A stretch of DNA of 41,718 nt from Candidatus Solibacter usitatus (GCA_016191645.1 JACPVQ010000110.1:1-41718), one strand, 5' to 3'; counted from the first letter of the stretch, positions 1 through 9,052 are shown. Numbers and translations: made by a program. The notes: generated by a model not told the origin, from the letters alone.

Positions 1-1799
1 AAGGGCCGCAAGGAACACGCAACTATGAGGTCGCGCATGTGCTGGGTGGAAAGAACGTCTATTACCTGTTGACGCCGCTGGCGCGCGGGCGATTGCAAGT
101 GTTGCCCGTTGCCTTCGACGTGCGAACAAAGAAGTGGTACGACATGGCGGCCACCGGAGTTCGCCCGCACGCGGACCGTCCCACGCAATCCCCGCTACCG
201 TGGACCGATGCGGCGTTTACCTTCAATACATCCTGCTACGGCTGTCACGTGAGCCAGGTGCAAACCAATTACGACGCGGCGGCGGACAGTTATCGCACAA
301 CGTGGACGGAGCCGGGCATCAATTGCGCAACATGTCATGGCGACGGCGCGGAGCATGCGGCGCTTATGAAATCCGGCCGGAGTGAAAAAGATCCGCGCAT
401 CGCTCGAATGGGTTCGATGAGCACGCAACAACGCAACGAAATGTGCGCGCCGTGTCACGCCAAGATGAGCGCGTTGAGCTCCGGCTACCAGCCCCTGCAG
501 CGGTTCTTCGATCATTACGATCTGGTGACGCTGGAGAGCCCGGATTTCTATCCGGACGGACGCGATCTGGGCGAGAACTACACCTACACAAGTTGGCAGA
601 TGAGCTCCTGTGTGCGCAGAGCGAAATTCGAATGCCTGCACTGCCACACCTCCTCAGGCGCGTTTCGATTCGCGGGCGAGAATGCGGATCGTGCGTGTCT
701 GCCGTGTCATGCGAACGTGACGGCGGCACACACGCACCACAAGCCTGAAAGCGCGGGCGCGCGGTGCATCGGTTGCCACATGCCGAAGACGCGATTCGCC
801 GCCATGGAGCGGAGCGACCATTCGATGCAGCCGCCGACGCCCGCCGCGACCGCGCGTTTTGGCTCGCCGAATGCGTGTAACGTCTGCCATGCCGATCGCG
901 ATGCCGCGTGGGCGGATCTGCAAGCCCGCCAATGGTACGGCGCAGGTTATCAAACGAAAGCGTTGGAGCGCGCCGGTTTAATCGACGCCGCGCGCAAGCG
1001 GCAATGGAGCCGCGCGCCGGCAATGCTTGCGTATCTGGCGCGGCGCGATTTGGCGAACCCGGTGATGGCAGCTTCTCTCATCCGGTTACTCCGCGCATTG
1101 GATGATGCCCGAAAGTGGCCGGTGTTGTTGGAAAAGCTGCAAGATCCAAGTCCCCTGGTACGCGCGGCCGCGGCGAGCGGCTTGGCCGATGGCGTGCATT
1201 TCGCAAACGTGAGGGAGGCTCTGCGCAAGGCGGTCCGCGACGAGTACCGGCTGGTGCGCATTCGCGCCGCGGCGTCTTTGGCCGGCGTGCCCTCGGAAGC
1301 GATTCCGCAAAACGCCATTGCGGAATTGGAGGCATCCTACAATGCGCGTCCCGATGATTTCGCCGCTCAAACGAACTTGGGAAATTTCCTGTTGCGACGA
1401 GGGAATGTGGCCGGATCGGTGCATGCCTTCGAGCGCGCCATCCGCCTTCGCCCGGACAGCGTCGGCACACTGGTGAACGCCTCGGTTGCGTACAGCAGTG
1501 CCGGCAAGACGGCGGATGCGGAGCGCGTCCTACGGCAGGCGCAGCAACATGCTCCGCAAAATGCGGCGGTGCATTTCAACCTTGCGCTGCTGCTTGCCGA
1601 GACGAACCGAGCGCCGGAAGCGGAAGCGGCTTTGCGCGCAGCACTGGAAGCCGATCCGAAGCTCGCGCCCGCGCTCTACAATCTTGCAATTCTCGTCGCG
1701 CGCACGGACCGCAAACAGGCCATCGAACTCTGCCGGAGAGCGATCGCGATCTCTCCCGAGCGAAGGTACGTCGAGTTGCTCGATCGCTTGCAGCGCTGA
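1..1799 (+). CDS. Secreted multihaem c-type cytochrome with HEAT and TPR repeats (5' end missing)
   Basis: The reading frame is open from the first bases of the window (first full codon at 3), so the start lies upstream. Numbered from the Met at 39, there are seven CxxCH haem-binding motifs, at residues about 66, 96, 136, 199, 220, 243 and 280, as in the cytochrome c554/doca-haem families. The haem part is followed by HEAT-like helical repeats (about 365-420, with the pattern PLVRAAAASGL ... LVRIRAAASLAG) and TPR repeats from about 440 to the end. A signal peptide is expected in the missing part because c-type haem is attached outside the cytoplasm. A periplasmic electron-transfer or redox-scaffold role is inference; the substrate is unknown. 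The gene ends one base before the stop of the convergent sulfatase gene. Confidence 0.85.
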   Translation, partial: GPQGTRNYEVAHVLGGKNVYYLLTPLARGRLQVLPVAFDVRTKKWYDMAATGVRPHADRPTQSPLPWTDAAFTFNTSCYGCHVSQVQTNYDAAADSYRTTWTEPGINCATCHGDGAEHAALMKSGRSEKDPRIARMGSMSTQQRNEMCAPCHAKMSALSSGYQPLQRFFDHYDLVTLESPDFYPDGRDLGENYTYTSWQMSSCVRRAKFECLHCHTSSGAFRFAGENADRACLPCHANVTAAHTHHKPESAGARCIGCHMPKTRFAAMERSDHSMQPPTPAATARFGSPNACNVCHADRDAAWADLQARQWYGAGYQTKALERAGLIDAARKRQWSRAPAMLAYLARRDLANPVMAASLIRLLRALDDARKWPVLLEKLQDPSPLVRAAAASGLADGVHFANVREALRKAVRDEYRLVRIRAAASLAGVPSEAIPQNAIAELEASYNARPDDFAAQTNLGNFLLRRGNVAGSVHAFERAIRLRPDSVGTLVNASVAYSSAGKTADAERVLRQAQQHAPQNAAVHFNLALLLAETNRAPEAEAALRAALEADPKLAPALYNLAILVARTDRKQAIELCRRAIAISPERRYVELLDRLQR

Positions 1800-1800
1800 A

Positions 1801-3384
1801 CTACTTGCCCATACTCTTCTGGAGCGCTTCCATCATCTGATCGATGGTGAAACTGGCCGGACGCTGGCGCTGCGGATACTCCCGGAATGTGGTGAGGTAG
1901 TCGCGGATGATCTTCGAAGAAAACTCCCGCATGTAGGAGCGCGACATCATCCAATCCCAATAAGTGTTGGACGTGATTTGCGCGCGCTCAAACGGATCGA
2001 TGCGCAGGTTGAAGATCAGCGGCATGCGCGTCTTAACGAACGGCTCCACCCAAACCGCGTACGTGCCCTCCGCCCGCTGCTGCGCGTAAACGAATTTCCA
2101 ATTGTCGTATCGCAGCGCTACCAGGTCGCCGTCGTCGGAAAAATAAACAAACTCCTTACGCGGGCTGTTCGGAGTCTTGCCCATGAGAAACGGGCCCAAG
2201 TCATAGCCGTCCAGATGCACGCGGTAGCTCATGTCGCCCACTTTGTAGCTGGAAAGCAGCGTCTGCTTGACGTTCGGCACGCCGGCCATGGCAAGGATGG
2301 TTGGGAACCAATCGAGATGCGAAACGATTTCGTTCGTCACCGACCCCGGCTTGATCTTCCCCGGCCAACGCACCAGCGCGGGAACGCGGAAACCGCCCTC
2401 CCAATTCGTATTCTTCTCGCTGCGGAACGGCGTGGTGGCCGCGTCAGGCCATGCGTTGGCGTGCGGACCATTGTCGGTGCTGTACATCACCATCGTGTCT
2501 TCGGACATGCCGAGTTCATCAAGCTTCTTGAGAATCGTTCCGACGTTGCGGTCGTGGTCGATCATGACGTCGTGGTATTCACTCTGCCATTTGCCGGATT
2601 GTCCGCGGCTCTCCGGCTTCGCATACGTGCGGTAATGCATGTGCGTAAAGTTGACCCATACGAACATCGGCTTGCCGCTCTTGCGAGTCTTTTCGATATA
2701 CTGCGCGGCGCGCGCGGCAATTTCGTCGTCAATGGTCTCCATGCGTTTCTTGGTCAGCGGGCCTGTATCCGTGCACTTCTGCTTGCCCATGGGACCCGAC
2801 CGCGTATCGCCGCCGGGAGTTTCGGTATCCGTCGCGACGCAATGCAAAACTCCTCGCGGACCCACGCGCTTGCGAAATTCCGGATCGTCCGGATAGTCGA
2901 TGTGCTCCGGTGCTTCCTCCGCGTTCAAGTGATACAAGTTGCCGTAGAATTCATCGAACCCGTGAACCGTGGGAAGGAATTCATTGCGGTCGCCAAAATG
3001 ATTCTTGCCGAATTGACCCGTGGCGTATCCCAGAGGTTTGAGTAATTCCGCAATGGTTGGGTCTTGCTTCTGCAAACCGAGAGGCGCTCCGGGGACGCTG
3101 ACTTTACTGAGTCCCGTACGGAACACGCTTTGGCCCGTCATGAACGCCGAGCGGCCGGCGGTACAACTCTGCTCGCCGTAGTAGTCGGTGAACATGATGC
3201 CTTCCTTGGCCAGGCGATCGATGTTCGGCGTCTGGTAGCCCATGAGGCCGTGCGAATAGGCGCTGATGTTGCTGATGCCGATGTCGTCGCCCCAGATGAC
3301 GATGAAGTTGGTCTTCGCCGTTTGCGCAGTGGCAAGAGAAGAGAGAACCGCTAACGATAACAGGCTTCTAAGGAAGAGCATCAT
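1801..3384 (-). CDS. Sulfatase (arylsulfatase family), exported
   Basis: 527 aa. The N-terminus is a signal peptide (MMLFLRSLLSLAVLSSLATA). Sulfatase signatures follow: IVIWGDDIG with two metal-binding aspartates (D33, D34) and CTAGRSAFMTG at 74-84. Cys74 in the C-x-A-x-R context is the residue that an anaerobic- or FGE-type enzyme converts to formylglycine. Later family motifs include MVMYSTDNGPHANAWPD and the metal/substrate region FPTILAMAGVP. Such enzymes hydrolyse sulfate esters, probably on polysaccharides in the periplasm or outside the cell; the substrate cannot be read from sequence. Two adjacent ATG codons (3382-3384 and 3379-3381) can serve as start. There is no clear ribosome-binding site, but a perfect -10 hexamer lies 12 nt upstream. 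The length is normal for the family. Confidence 0.93.
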   Translation of the reverse strand: MMLFLRSLLSLAVLSSLATAQTAKTNFIVIWGDDIGISNISAYSHGLMGYQTPNIDRLAKEGIMFTDYYGEQSCTAGRSAFMTGQSVFRTGLSKVSVPGAPLGLQKQDPTIAELLKPLGYATGQFGKNHFGDRNEFLPTVHGFDEFYGNLYHLNAEEAPEHIDYPDDPEFRKRVGPRGVLHCVATDTETPGGDTRSGPMGKQKCTDTGPLTKKRMETIDDEIAARAAQYIEKTRKSGKPMFVWVNFTHMHYRTYAKPESRGQSGKWQSEYHDVMIDHDRNVGTILKKLDELGMSEDTMVMYSTDNGPHANAWPDAATTPFRSEKNTNWEGGFRVPALVRWPGKIKPGSVTNEIVSHLDWFPTILAMAGVPNVKQTLLSSYKVGDMSYRVHLDGYDLGPFLMGKTPNSPRKEFVYFSDDGDLVALRYDNWKFVYAQQRAEGTYAVWVEPFVKTRMPLIFNLRIDPFERAQITSNTYWDWMMSRSYMREFSSKIIRDYLTTFREYPQRQRPASFTIDQMMEALQKSMGK

Positions 3385-3396
3385 GGTATCTGCATT

Positions 3397-3402
3397 ATTA
3401 TA
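3397..3402 (-). promoter_or_regulatory. Candidate -10 element of the sulfatase gene
   Basis: On the minus strand this is a perfect TATAAT, with 12 nt between it and the sulfatase ATG at 3384. No convincing -35 is seen at 17-18 nt. Transcription would start about 5 nt before the ATG, giving an almost leaderless mRNA. Confidence 0.4.
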
Positions 3403-3511
3403 CTGAGCCGCGGGGTCATGAGTTCTTGAAGATGTTGGTGGTAGGGCAAGCGTTCACCTTGATAATGGCTTCAGCCCGATCCTAGGAAAACGGGACTCTG
3501 AAGGCCCGCGC

Positions 3512-3739
3512 ATGCTTAACGCATTGGAACAGGTCTGGCCGAGGCCGATCGATGTCAAAGCAATCCGAAAGCGTGTGAAGATGTCGCAGGCCGAATTCTC
3601 GCGAGTCTATGGGATCAGCAAGCGGGCCTTGCAGGAGTGGGAGCAAGGGGGTCGTCAGCCGGACTCGGCCGCACGTGCGTATCTCACAGTCATTGCGAAG
3701 GAGCCTAGCGTAGTACGACGTGCGCTCGGCAGAGATTAA
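3512..3739 (+). CDS. Orphan XRE-family HTH protein (NadS/HigA-like antitoxin)
   Basis: 75 aa. Residues about 18-45 form a helix-turn-helix (VKMSQAEFSRVYGISKRALQEWEQG), followed by the tail RQPDSAARAYLTVIAKEP, which is typical of the small antitoxins NadS/HigA. These bind their own promoter and pair with a RelE/HigB toxin normally encoded just upstream. Here only 127 bp separate the gene from the sulfatase start and hold no toxin frame, so the gene is an orphan. AGG at 3502-3504 is a weak ribosome-binding site. The frame is open without a start codon back to 3422, so the N-terminus could be a remnant of a longer coding stretch. DNA binding is well supported; a live partner is not seen. Confidence 0.7.
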   Translation: MLNALEQVWPRPIDVKAIRKRVKMSQAEFSRVYGISKRALQEWEQGGRQPDSAARAYLTVIAKEPSVVRRALGRD

Positions 3740-3748
3740 GGACCGCCG

Positions 3749-3957
3749 CTAACCTCGCCCCACCAGCGGCATCTTCGTCGCCATCACCGTCATGTAAAGG
3801 ATGTTCGCGTCCAACGGCAGGTTCGCCATGTGCACCACGGCATCGGCGACGTGCCGCACATTCATGAACGGTTCCACGGCGAGCGTTCCATTCGCCTGCG
3901 GGACGCCCGCGGTCATGCGGTCCGTCATCTCGGTCGCCGCCTTTGCCGATGTCGATC
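3749..3957 (-). pseudogene. Displaced 3'-end copy of the neighbouring SDR gene
   Basis: These 209 bp align with the last 208 bp of the intact SDR gene (4712-4919) with 13 mismatches and one inserted base that I count by eye, about 93% identity. The stop codon and C-terminal residues (TKMPLVGRG) are kept. Within the shared protein only about two internal residues differ, so most base changes are silent. Homology stops abruptly at 3957, followed by sequence unrelated to the SDR gene. The fragment has no start signal of its own and lacks the Rossmann core, so it cannot encode an active enzyme. It is one arm of a direct repeat around the higBA pair. Confidence 0.88.
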
Positions 3958-3972
3958 CTGGCATGGAGGCTC

Positions 3973-4002
3973 TTGACGAAAAAGGTTTACATTTGGTAAA
4001 CT
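3973..4002 (+). promoter_or_regulatory. higBA promoter with overlapping palindromic operator
   Basis: TTGACG at 3973-3978 is a good -35. TAAACT at 3997-4002, 18 bp downstream, matches the -10 consensus at 4 of 6 bases. Between and over them lies the inverted repeat GTTTAC-ATTTG-GTAAAC (3985-4001). An operator overlapping the -10 fits autorepression by the HTH antitoxin HigA, as known for this family. The toxin start at 4012 is only 9 nt after the -10. Binding itself is inference. Confidence 0.6.
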
Positions 4003-4011
4003 TCTGCATTG

Positions 4012-4299
4012 GTGAGGGTGATTAGCAAACCCGCTATCGTTGGCTTCGCACGGAAACATGCTGATGCGCTGGTGCCATTGATGAACTGGTACAGGATTAC
4101 GAGGAGAGCCAATTGGACTTCGCTTGACGATGTTCGCGCAGACTTTGCACATGCGGATATTGTCGGACGACGCACCGTTTTCAATATCCACGGAAACCAT
4201 TATCGGCTGATTGCCCGTGTGAATTACCTGAGCAAGCGCGTTTTTATCTTGCGCATCCTCACGCACACCGAGTACCGCAAGGGAGGCTGGCAGGAATGA
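4012..4299 (+). CDS. higB: HigB-family toxin (mRNA interferase)
   Basis: About 95 aa from the GTG at 4012; a TTG at 4009 is also in frame, but the family begins MRVI, which fits the GTG. Family features are RVISKPAIVGFARKHADA near the N-terminus, LMNWYRITRRANW, the block GRRTVFNIHGNHYRLIARVNY and the tail RVFILRILTHTEYRKGGW. This is the HigB_toxin family (PF09907 type): ribosome-dependent mRNA endonucleases of the RelE superfamily neutralised by HigA. Toxin-first order and the ATGA overlap with the next gene (4296-4299) are typical of higBA. It lies between the two copies of the SDR 3' end and is probably co-transcribed from the operator-promoter just upstream. It appears intact. Confidence 0.9.
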   Translation: MRVISKPAIVGFARKHADALVPLMNWYRITRRANWTSLDDVRADFAHADIVGRRTVFNIHGNHYRLIARVNYLSKRVFILRILTHTEYRKGGWQE

Positions 4300-4700
4300 G
4301 AGCGACACTCGAATGGAAGGACTCGGCCTACCGGAAGTTGCTTTCCAAGGCTCTCCCGCGTCCCGTCCGCACGTCGGATGAACTGGACCGCCTGACGAAA
4401 GAGCTTCTCCGATTGGACGAGCGCGAGGACCTCACGCCTGAGGAGGAAGCATTTGCCGAACTGCTCACCTTGATTGTTCAAGATTACGAAGAGCGTCATT
4501 ACCCATTGCCACATGTATCGCCGAACGAATCCTTGAGCGCGTTGATGGAGGAGCGAGGCCTCAAACACAAAGACATCTGGCCAGTAATCGGCAACAAGGG
4601 GGCGACCACAGAAGTACTATCCGGGCGCAGGTCCATTAGCAAGGAGCAGGCGAGGAGACTCGCGTCGTACTTCCGCGTCCCTATCGATCTCTTCATCTGA
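4296..4700 (+). CDS. higA: HigA-family antitoxin (HTH)
   Basis: 134 aa, overlapping the toxin stop by four bases (ATGA), so translation is probably coupled. The N-terminal half is acidic and helical (LDRLTKELLRLDEREDLTPEEEAFAELL pattern) and likely wraps the toxin. The C-terminal half is a Cro/C1-type HTH (LSALMEERGLKHKDIWPVIGNKGATTEVLSGRRSIS) ending in a domain with RLASYFRVPIDLF, as in HigA proteins of about 130-140 aa. It should neutralise HigB and repress the pair through the palindrome at 3985-4001. The stop (4698-4700) is only 11 bp from the start of the second SDR repeat arm. Confidence 0.9.
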   Translation: MRATLEWKDSAYRKLLSKALPRPVRTSDELDRLTKELLRLDEREDLTPEEEAFAELLTLIVQDYEERHYPLPHVSPNESLSALMEERGLKHKDIWPVIGNKGATTEVLSGRRSISKEQARRLASYFRVPIDLFI

Positions 4701-4711
4701 TTCGCTCAGCA

Positions 4712-5467
4712 CTAACCCCGTCCCACCAGCGGCATCTTCGTCGCCATCACCGTCATGTAAAGAATGTTCGCGTCCAACGGCAGGTTCGCCATGTGCACCA
4801 CGGCATCGGCGACGTGTTGCACGTTCATGCGCGGTTCCACGGCGAGCGTTCCATTCGCCTGTGGGACGCCCGCCGTCATGCGGTCGGTCATCTCGGTCGC
4901 CGCGTTGCCGATATCGATCTGCCCACACGCAATATCGTGCGCGCGGCCATCGAGCGCGATGCACTTCGTCAATCCCGTGATCGCATGTTTCGTCGTCGTG
5001 TAGGGTGCGGAACCCGGCCGCGGCACCTGGGCTGAGATCGATCCGTTATTAATGATGCGCCCGCCGCGGGGGGTCTGCGCCTTCATCATGCGAATGGCCT
5101 CTTGTGCGCAGAGGAACGCGCCGGTCAGATTTACTCCGACCACCGTACTCCATTGCTCAAAGGTCAAATCCTCCATGGGAACCGAGGGCACGTTTGTGCC
5201 CGCATTATTGAACAGCACGTCGAGGCGGCCGAACTGTTCGCGGATGGCCGCGAACAACGCCTTCACCGCCTCGGGTTGGCTGATATCCGCGGGCACGGCG
5301 ATCATCCTGCCGCCTTGCGGCGATGCCTGCGATGCGGTCTTCTCCAATTCCGCGGCGCGGCGTCCCGCCAGCGCGACGTTGTACCCAGCCGACTGAAGCG
5401 CTAAGGCCGCCGCGCGTCCAATGCCGCTTCCAGCGCCTGTGACCAGTGCATACTTTTGTTGATTCAT
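4712..5467 (-). CDS. Short-chain dehydrogenase/reductase (SDR)
   Basis: 251 aa from the ATG at 5467, chosen because the Rossmann fold begins at once ([15 protein letters not shown]), a CAGGAT ribosome-binding site precedes it, and longer readings run into the divergent gene. Classical SDR motifs are TGAGSGIG for NAD(P), NNAG, a serine in NNGSISA, and the catalytic pair in YTTTK. The enzyme is a cytosolic NAD(P)-dependent oxidoreductase; its substrate is unknown. The last 208 bp are duplicated at 3749-3957. The part just before the repeat ([20 protein letters not shown]) keeps the usual SDR context, so the full-length copy looks functional. Its start is only 27 bp from the divergent TonB-receptor gene. 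Confidence 0.9.
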   Translation of the reverse strand: MNQQKYALVTGAGSGIGRAAALALQSAGYNVALAGRRAAELEKTASQASPQGGRMIAVPADISQPEAVKALFAAIREQFGRLDVLFNNAGTNVPSVPMEDLTFEQWSTVVGVNLTGAFLCAQEAIRMMKAQTPRGGRIINNGSISAQVPRPGSAPYTTTKHAITGLTKCIALDGRAHDIACGQIDIGNAATEMTDRMTAGVPQANGTLAVEPRMNVQHVADAVVHMANLPLDANILYMTVMATKMPLVGRG

Positions 5468-5494
5468 ATCCTGCTGTACCATGAAACCATAGCT

Positions 5495-8400
5495 ATGAGA
5501 CTCGCAGCCATTCTTCTGTTCACCTCCTGCCTCGGCGCGCAAACGGTAACAGGCACGCTCGACGGCCACATCAAAGATTCCACCGGCGGTCTGATCGCCA
5601 ACGCGAAGGTCACTGCCCGCAACAACGATAACGGCCTCACGCGCACGGCCGCCACCGGATCCACGGGTTACTTTCAGATGACGTTTCTTCCCGTGGGAGA
5701 CTATTCCGTGACCGCGGAATCGAGCGGTTTCACCACCGTGCGGCGCGCCGCCGTGGTCGAGCTCAACGCTACCCGCTCTGTCGATTTCGAACTCAAGCCG
5801 GCGGGCGTGGCAACCGAAGTCACCGTGACGGAAGAGATTCCCTTGATCGAAGTTTCACGCGGCGACGTGAAAAACAACATCGAGCAACAAGTGATTGAGG
5901 ATCGTCCCCTCTCTTCCCGCAACATCCTTTCGCTTGTCGAAATGCTTCCCGGTTTCCAATCGAGCGGAAGCTACAGCGGCATCAACAACCCAACCCTCTC
6001 CTCCGGCAGTTACGTTTCTTTTAGCGGCACCGGATCGCGCTCGGCCACTTTCCAAATCGATGGCGTCAACAACGACGACAGCAGCGAGGGAAGCAGCCGC
6101 CAGAACGTGAACGTCAGCGCGATCAAGGAATTTCAGGTGCTCACCAACTCCTACGCGGCCGAATTCGGACGCGCCGGCGGCGCGGTGGTTCTTGTGCAAA
6201 CCAAGTCCGGAACCAATCGCTTCCACGGTGATGCCTATGAATTTCTGCAAAATGAAAAACTGAACGCCAACTCGTTCTACGGCAATGCATCCGGCCGAAG
6301 GCCCGACGGAACGGAGATTTCGCCGCGCGCGCCTTACCGCCGCAATCAGTTCGGATACACTGCCGGCGGACCGATCCGCAAAAACAAACTATTCTTTTTT
6401 CACAGCCTTGAGCAAACACGGCTGATTCAATACAACACGTTCACGCGCTGGATTTTTCTGCCTACCGACAAGTTGCAGGTGGGCGATTGCCGCCTCTGCC
6501 TGAATCCGGCGGAACACCCGAATGTCGAATCCGACCGCCGCTTTTTGCAAAGCATTCTCGATCGTTTCCCTCGCGAAGCGCCGAACAATCCCAATCTCTG
6601 CGATCACTGCTTCACCGCAACCCGTCACGCCAACTACCCCGATCAGGATTACAGCGGCAAGCTCGATTGGAATCCAGGCCAACGCGATGCTTTTGTGGTT
6701 CGCTACCAGTATTCCCGCCAGAAGCGGTTCCCGTTGCCTTTAATTCAAGGCGAGACAGCGTATCAAAATAATCGCCAGCAGAATGTCGGCGCGACGCACA
6801 CGCACATGTTCTCGGCCTCTACGTGGGGCGAATTCCGCTTCGGCCTGGGCCTGCGCACCACGCTGGTCGATATCTCTTCGGGAAACGATACGCCCATCGT
6901 CCGTATCTCCAACGCATCCGCCTACACGACGACAACCATGGGCAGCGCCGGACAGTTTCCCATCAACCGTTACCAGACGGATTATCAATTCGTGTACAAC
7001 CTCTCCCACATTCGCGGACGCCACATTGTACGCGCGGGAATTGATTTCCGCCGTCAGCACCTCAACGATCTGGCCGACAACTATTCGCGCGGCTGGTGGA
7101 CGTTCGGGCAGGTTGGGGTGCGCGGCCAGCCAACCTTCTACGAAGGTTGGGAGAATTTCCTTCGCGGTTACTACACAACCTTCGAAAAGGGCTATGGCAA
7201 TTTCACCACGTTCAACCGGCTCGGCGAGTTCAACCAGTACGTGATGGACGACATTCGCATCACGCCAACACTTACGCTCAATGTCGGCTTCCGCTGGGAA
7301 GTAGTATTGAAGCCCAGCGAGGCGAAGGGCAAGGTGCAATATCTTTTCGATACGTTCAAGGACGGCTACGAACCGCGATTCGGATTCGCATGGTCGCCCG
7401 GCGCGCACCGTAGCTCCCGGTGGGGCAAGATCACGGGAGGCCCGGGCCGCCTCAGCGTGCGCGGCGGATACGGCATCTTCCACAATCGCATCTTCCAAAG
7501 CGTCTTCTCGCAGGGAGGCGCGAGCTTGCGTTCTCAGCCGCCTTACGGAATCTATTCCGGCTTTGGCGCGGGTTTCGAAACCGCCGATCCCACCAAGGGC
7601 TTTCTGTACACGCCCGGCTACGATCCGGGACGCATTTCGGTCGGTCAAGTCGATCCGGGCTTGCGCATGCCCTCCATCCAACAGTTGCATTTCACCATCG
7701 ACCGCCAACTGCCCGGCAGAATCGCATTGAGCATCGGGTACAACCGCACGCGCGGAATCGGCCTTCTGGCCAATCAGAATACCAATCGCGCGCGATTCCC
7801 CTTCCTCTCTCCGGTGGACGGCATTCTTTATGACAAGATCGAAACCGATCTTGGCACCACCGCCCCACGGCCGGGCTACATTTCAATCGCGCAGCCGCGT
7901 TACAATCAGCGCCGCCCCGATACGCGGTACGGCACGGTCGTCTACATTCACAACGGATCCTGGAGCTACTACAACGCGCTCCGCCTGTCCATCAATAAGC
8001 GATATTCGGCGGGCCTGCATTGGGCCGTGGCATACACGTTAGGCAAAACAGTCGATACAGGTTCGGACGTCACCGCCGGCGTCACGATCAGCGAATTCGG
8101 GGCTGCCATCAACAATCGCGGACTGAGCGATTTCGATCAACGGCAGCGATTGAATCTGAACTACGGATATCAACTGCCGTTCTTCAAGACGCAGCGCGGA
8201 GTGCGCGCCGCGGCGTTGAAGGGTTGGACGCTCACCGGCAACATGACGCTGGCGTCGGCGAATCCGTTCACCGTGAGTTCCGGCATCGATTTCAATTCCG
8301 ACGGCGTCGTCAACGATCGTCCCCTGATTTTGAAACCGCAGTATTTCGGCGCAACCGTCGACGACGGCCGCCGCAACGCGAACGGTGTAATCGTCTCAAC

Positions 8401-8764
8401 GACGCAGCTTCCGCTGGACGCCTTCTATCCAAACCTCGGCACGCCGCTGGCGCAGCGGCCGTTCGACCCCGGCGGCTCCGGCAAAGGGTCCATCGGCCGC
8501 AACACGTTCTATGGCCAGAATCTGTTCAATCTGGATTTTGGTTTGTACAAGAGCTTCCGCATTCGCGAAGGCCACAACGTGATGTTCCGCACGGAGATGT
8601 ACGGGGCAACCAATACTCCGCATTTCGGATTCCCAACACGCTCGACCAACAGCGCGAGCTTCGGCGTGATCGCCGGAACCTTCAACCCCTTCAATTATGT
8701 GGGGGCGTCGCGCAGTGATGCCTCGGCCCGCGTCGTTCAATTCGCATTGCGCTATACGTTCTGA
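5495..8764 (+). CDS. TonB-dependent receptor-like outer-membrane protein with carboxypeptidase-regulatory domain (Oar-like)
   Basis: 1089 aa from the ATG at 5495, which begins a good signal peptide ([17 protein letters not shown]). Residues about 18-105 are a carboxypeptidase-regulatory-like beta-sandwich ([37 protein letters not shown]). A plug domain follows (about 115-235, with [12 protein letters not shown] and [20 protein letters not shown]), then a long beta-barrel ending in an aromatic C-terminus (ALRYTF), the usual outer-membrane assembly signal. Proteins of this size and build are abundant in Acidobacteriota and are thought to take up polymers or large ligands. Two CxxC pairs (C332/C335, C369/C372) lie in one predicted loop. 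The ligand is unknown. The 27-bp gap to the divergent SDR gene must carry both start regions. Confidence 0.93.
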   Translation: MRLAAILLFTSCLGAQTVTGTLDGHIKDSTGGLIANAKVTARNNDNGLTRTAATGSTGYFQMTFLPVGDYSVTAESSGFTTVRRAAVVELNATRSVDFELKPAGVATEVTVTEEIPLIEVSRGDVKNNIEQQVIEDRPLSSRNILSLVEMLPGFQSSGSYSGINNPTLSSGSYVSFSGTGSRSATFQIDGVNNDDSSEGSSRQNVNVSAIKEFQVLTNSYAAEFGRAGGAVVLVQTKSGTNRFHGDAYEFLQNEKLNANSFYGNASGRRPDGTEISPRAPYRRNQFGYTAGGPIRKNKLFFFHSLEQTRLIQYNTFTRWIFLPTDKLQVGDCRLCLNPAEHPNVESDRRFLQSILDRFPREAPNNPNLCDHCFTATRHANYPDQDYSGKLDWNPGQRDAFVVRYQYSRQKRFPLPLIQGETAYQNNRQQNVGATHTHMFSASTWGEFRFGLGLRTTLVDISSGNDTPIVRISNASAYTTTTMGSAGQFPINRYQTDYQFVYNLSHIRGRHIVRAGIDFRRQHLNDLADNYSRGWWTFGQVGVRGQPTFYEGWENFLRGYYTTFEKGYGNFTTFNRLGEFNQYVMDDIRITPTLTLNVGFRWEVVLKPSEAKGKVQYLFDTFKDGYEPRFGFAWSPGAHRSSRWGKITGGPGRLSVRGGYGIFHNRIFQSVFSQGGASLRSQPPYGIYSGFGAGFETADPTKGFLYTPGYDPGRISVGQVDPGLRMPSIQQLHFTIDRQLPGRIALSIGYNRTRGIGLLANQNTNRARFPFLSPVDGILYDKIETDLGTTAPRPGYISIAQPRYNQRRPDTRYGTVVYIHNGSWSYYNALRLSINKRYSAGLHWAVAYTLGKTVDTGSDVTAGVTISEFGAAINNRGLSDFDQRQRLNLNYGYQLPFFKTQRGVRAAALKGWTLTGNMTLASANPFTVSSGIDFNSDGVVNDRPLILKPQYFGATVDDGRRNANGVIVSTTQLPLDAFYPNLGTPLAQRPFDPGGSGKGSIGRNTFYGQNLFNLDFGLYKSFRIREGHNVMFRTEMYGATNTPHFGFPTRSTNSASFGVIAGTFNPFNYVGASRSDASARVVQFALRYTF

Positions 8765-8800
8765 GCGCGCACATCTGGAGATCTGCTTAGGCTGCGAAGA

Positions 8801-8868
8801 TTTTCTTTGGTTGCGGCTGTGCTGCTCTGTACTACTAGTTTTCTTTGGTTACGGCTGTGCCGCTCTGT
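8801..8868. repeat. 30-bp direct repeat, two units
   Basis: Units at 8801-8830 and 8839-8868 start with TTTTCTTTGG and end with GCTCTGT; they differ at two positions. The second unit abuts the palindromic repeat element. There is no coding potential that I recognise. Confidence 0.85.
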
Positions 8869-9052
8869 GGGGCAGATCTCCAGATCTGCGAGGCGGTCTC
8901 CAGACCGCCTCTGCCGGAAGTATTTGTACTCTCCGAAGCGGCTGCATGGCAGCCGATGGCCTCCAGCGAGGCCATGCGGGATCTGGAGATCCCGCCGCAG
9001 ATCTGGAGATCTGCCCCACCGAGCTTGGGAAGATTTCAAAGACTAGTAGTAC
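8829..9052. repeat. Outer inverted repeat enclosing the palindromic element
   Basis: GTACTACTAGT at 8829-8839 is the exact reverse complement of ACTAGTAGTAC at 9042-9052. The pair frames the nested-palindrome element at 8867-9019 and could be the ends of a small non-autonomous element. It is not present around the second copy at 16067-16199. No target-site duplication was found. Confidence 0.5.
8867..9019. repeat. Nested-palindrome intergenic repeat, copy 1
   Basis: The 153-bp element has perfect 24-bp terminal inverted repeats (8867-8890 and 8996-9019, starting GTGGGGCAGATC). Inside are four further stem-loops: AGGCGGTCT/AGACCGCCT (8891-8910), CGGCTGC-atg-GCAGCCG (8939-8955), ATGGCCTC-cagc-GAGGCCAT (8956-8975) and GGGATCT-gg-AGATCCC (8978-8993). 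The dodecamer RTCTCCAGAY recurs in several of these. It fills the gap between two convergent genes, where it may act as a bidirectional terminator or mRNA stabiliser; that role is inference. The 295 bp between genes here hold nothing else but the repeats described. Confidence 0.9.

Noticed and set aside
1486-3045. Long plus-strand frame across the end of the cytochrome gene and the sulfatase
   Set aside because: Antisense to the sulfatase and out of frame with the cytochrome; arginine-rich shadow translation.
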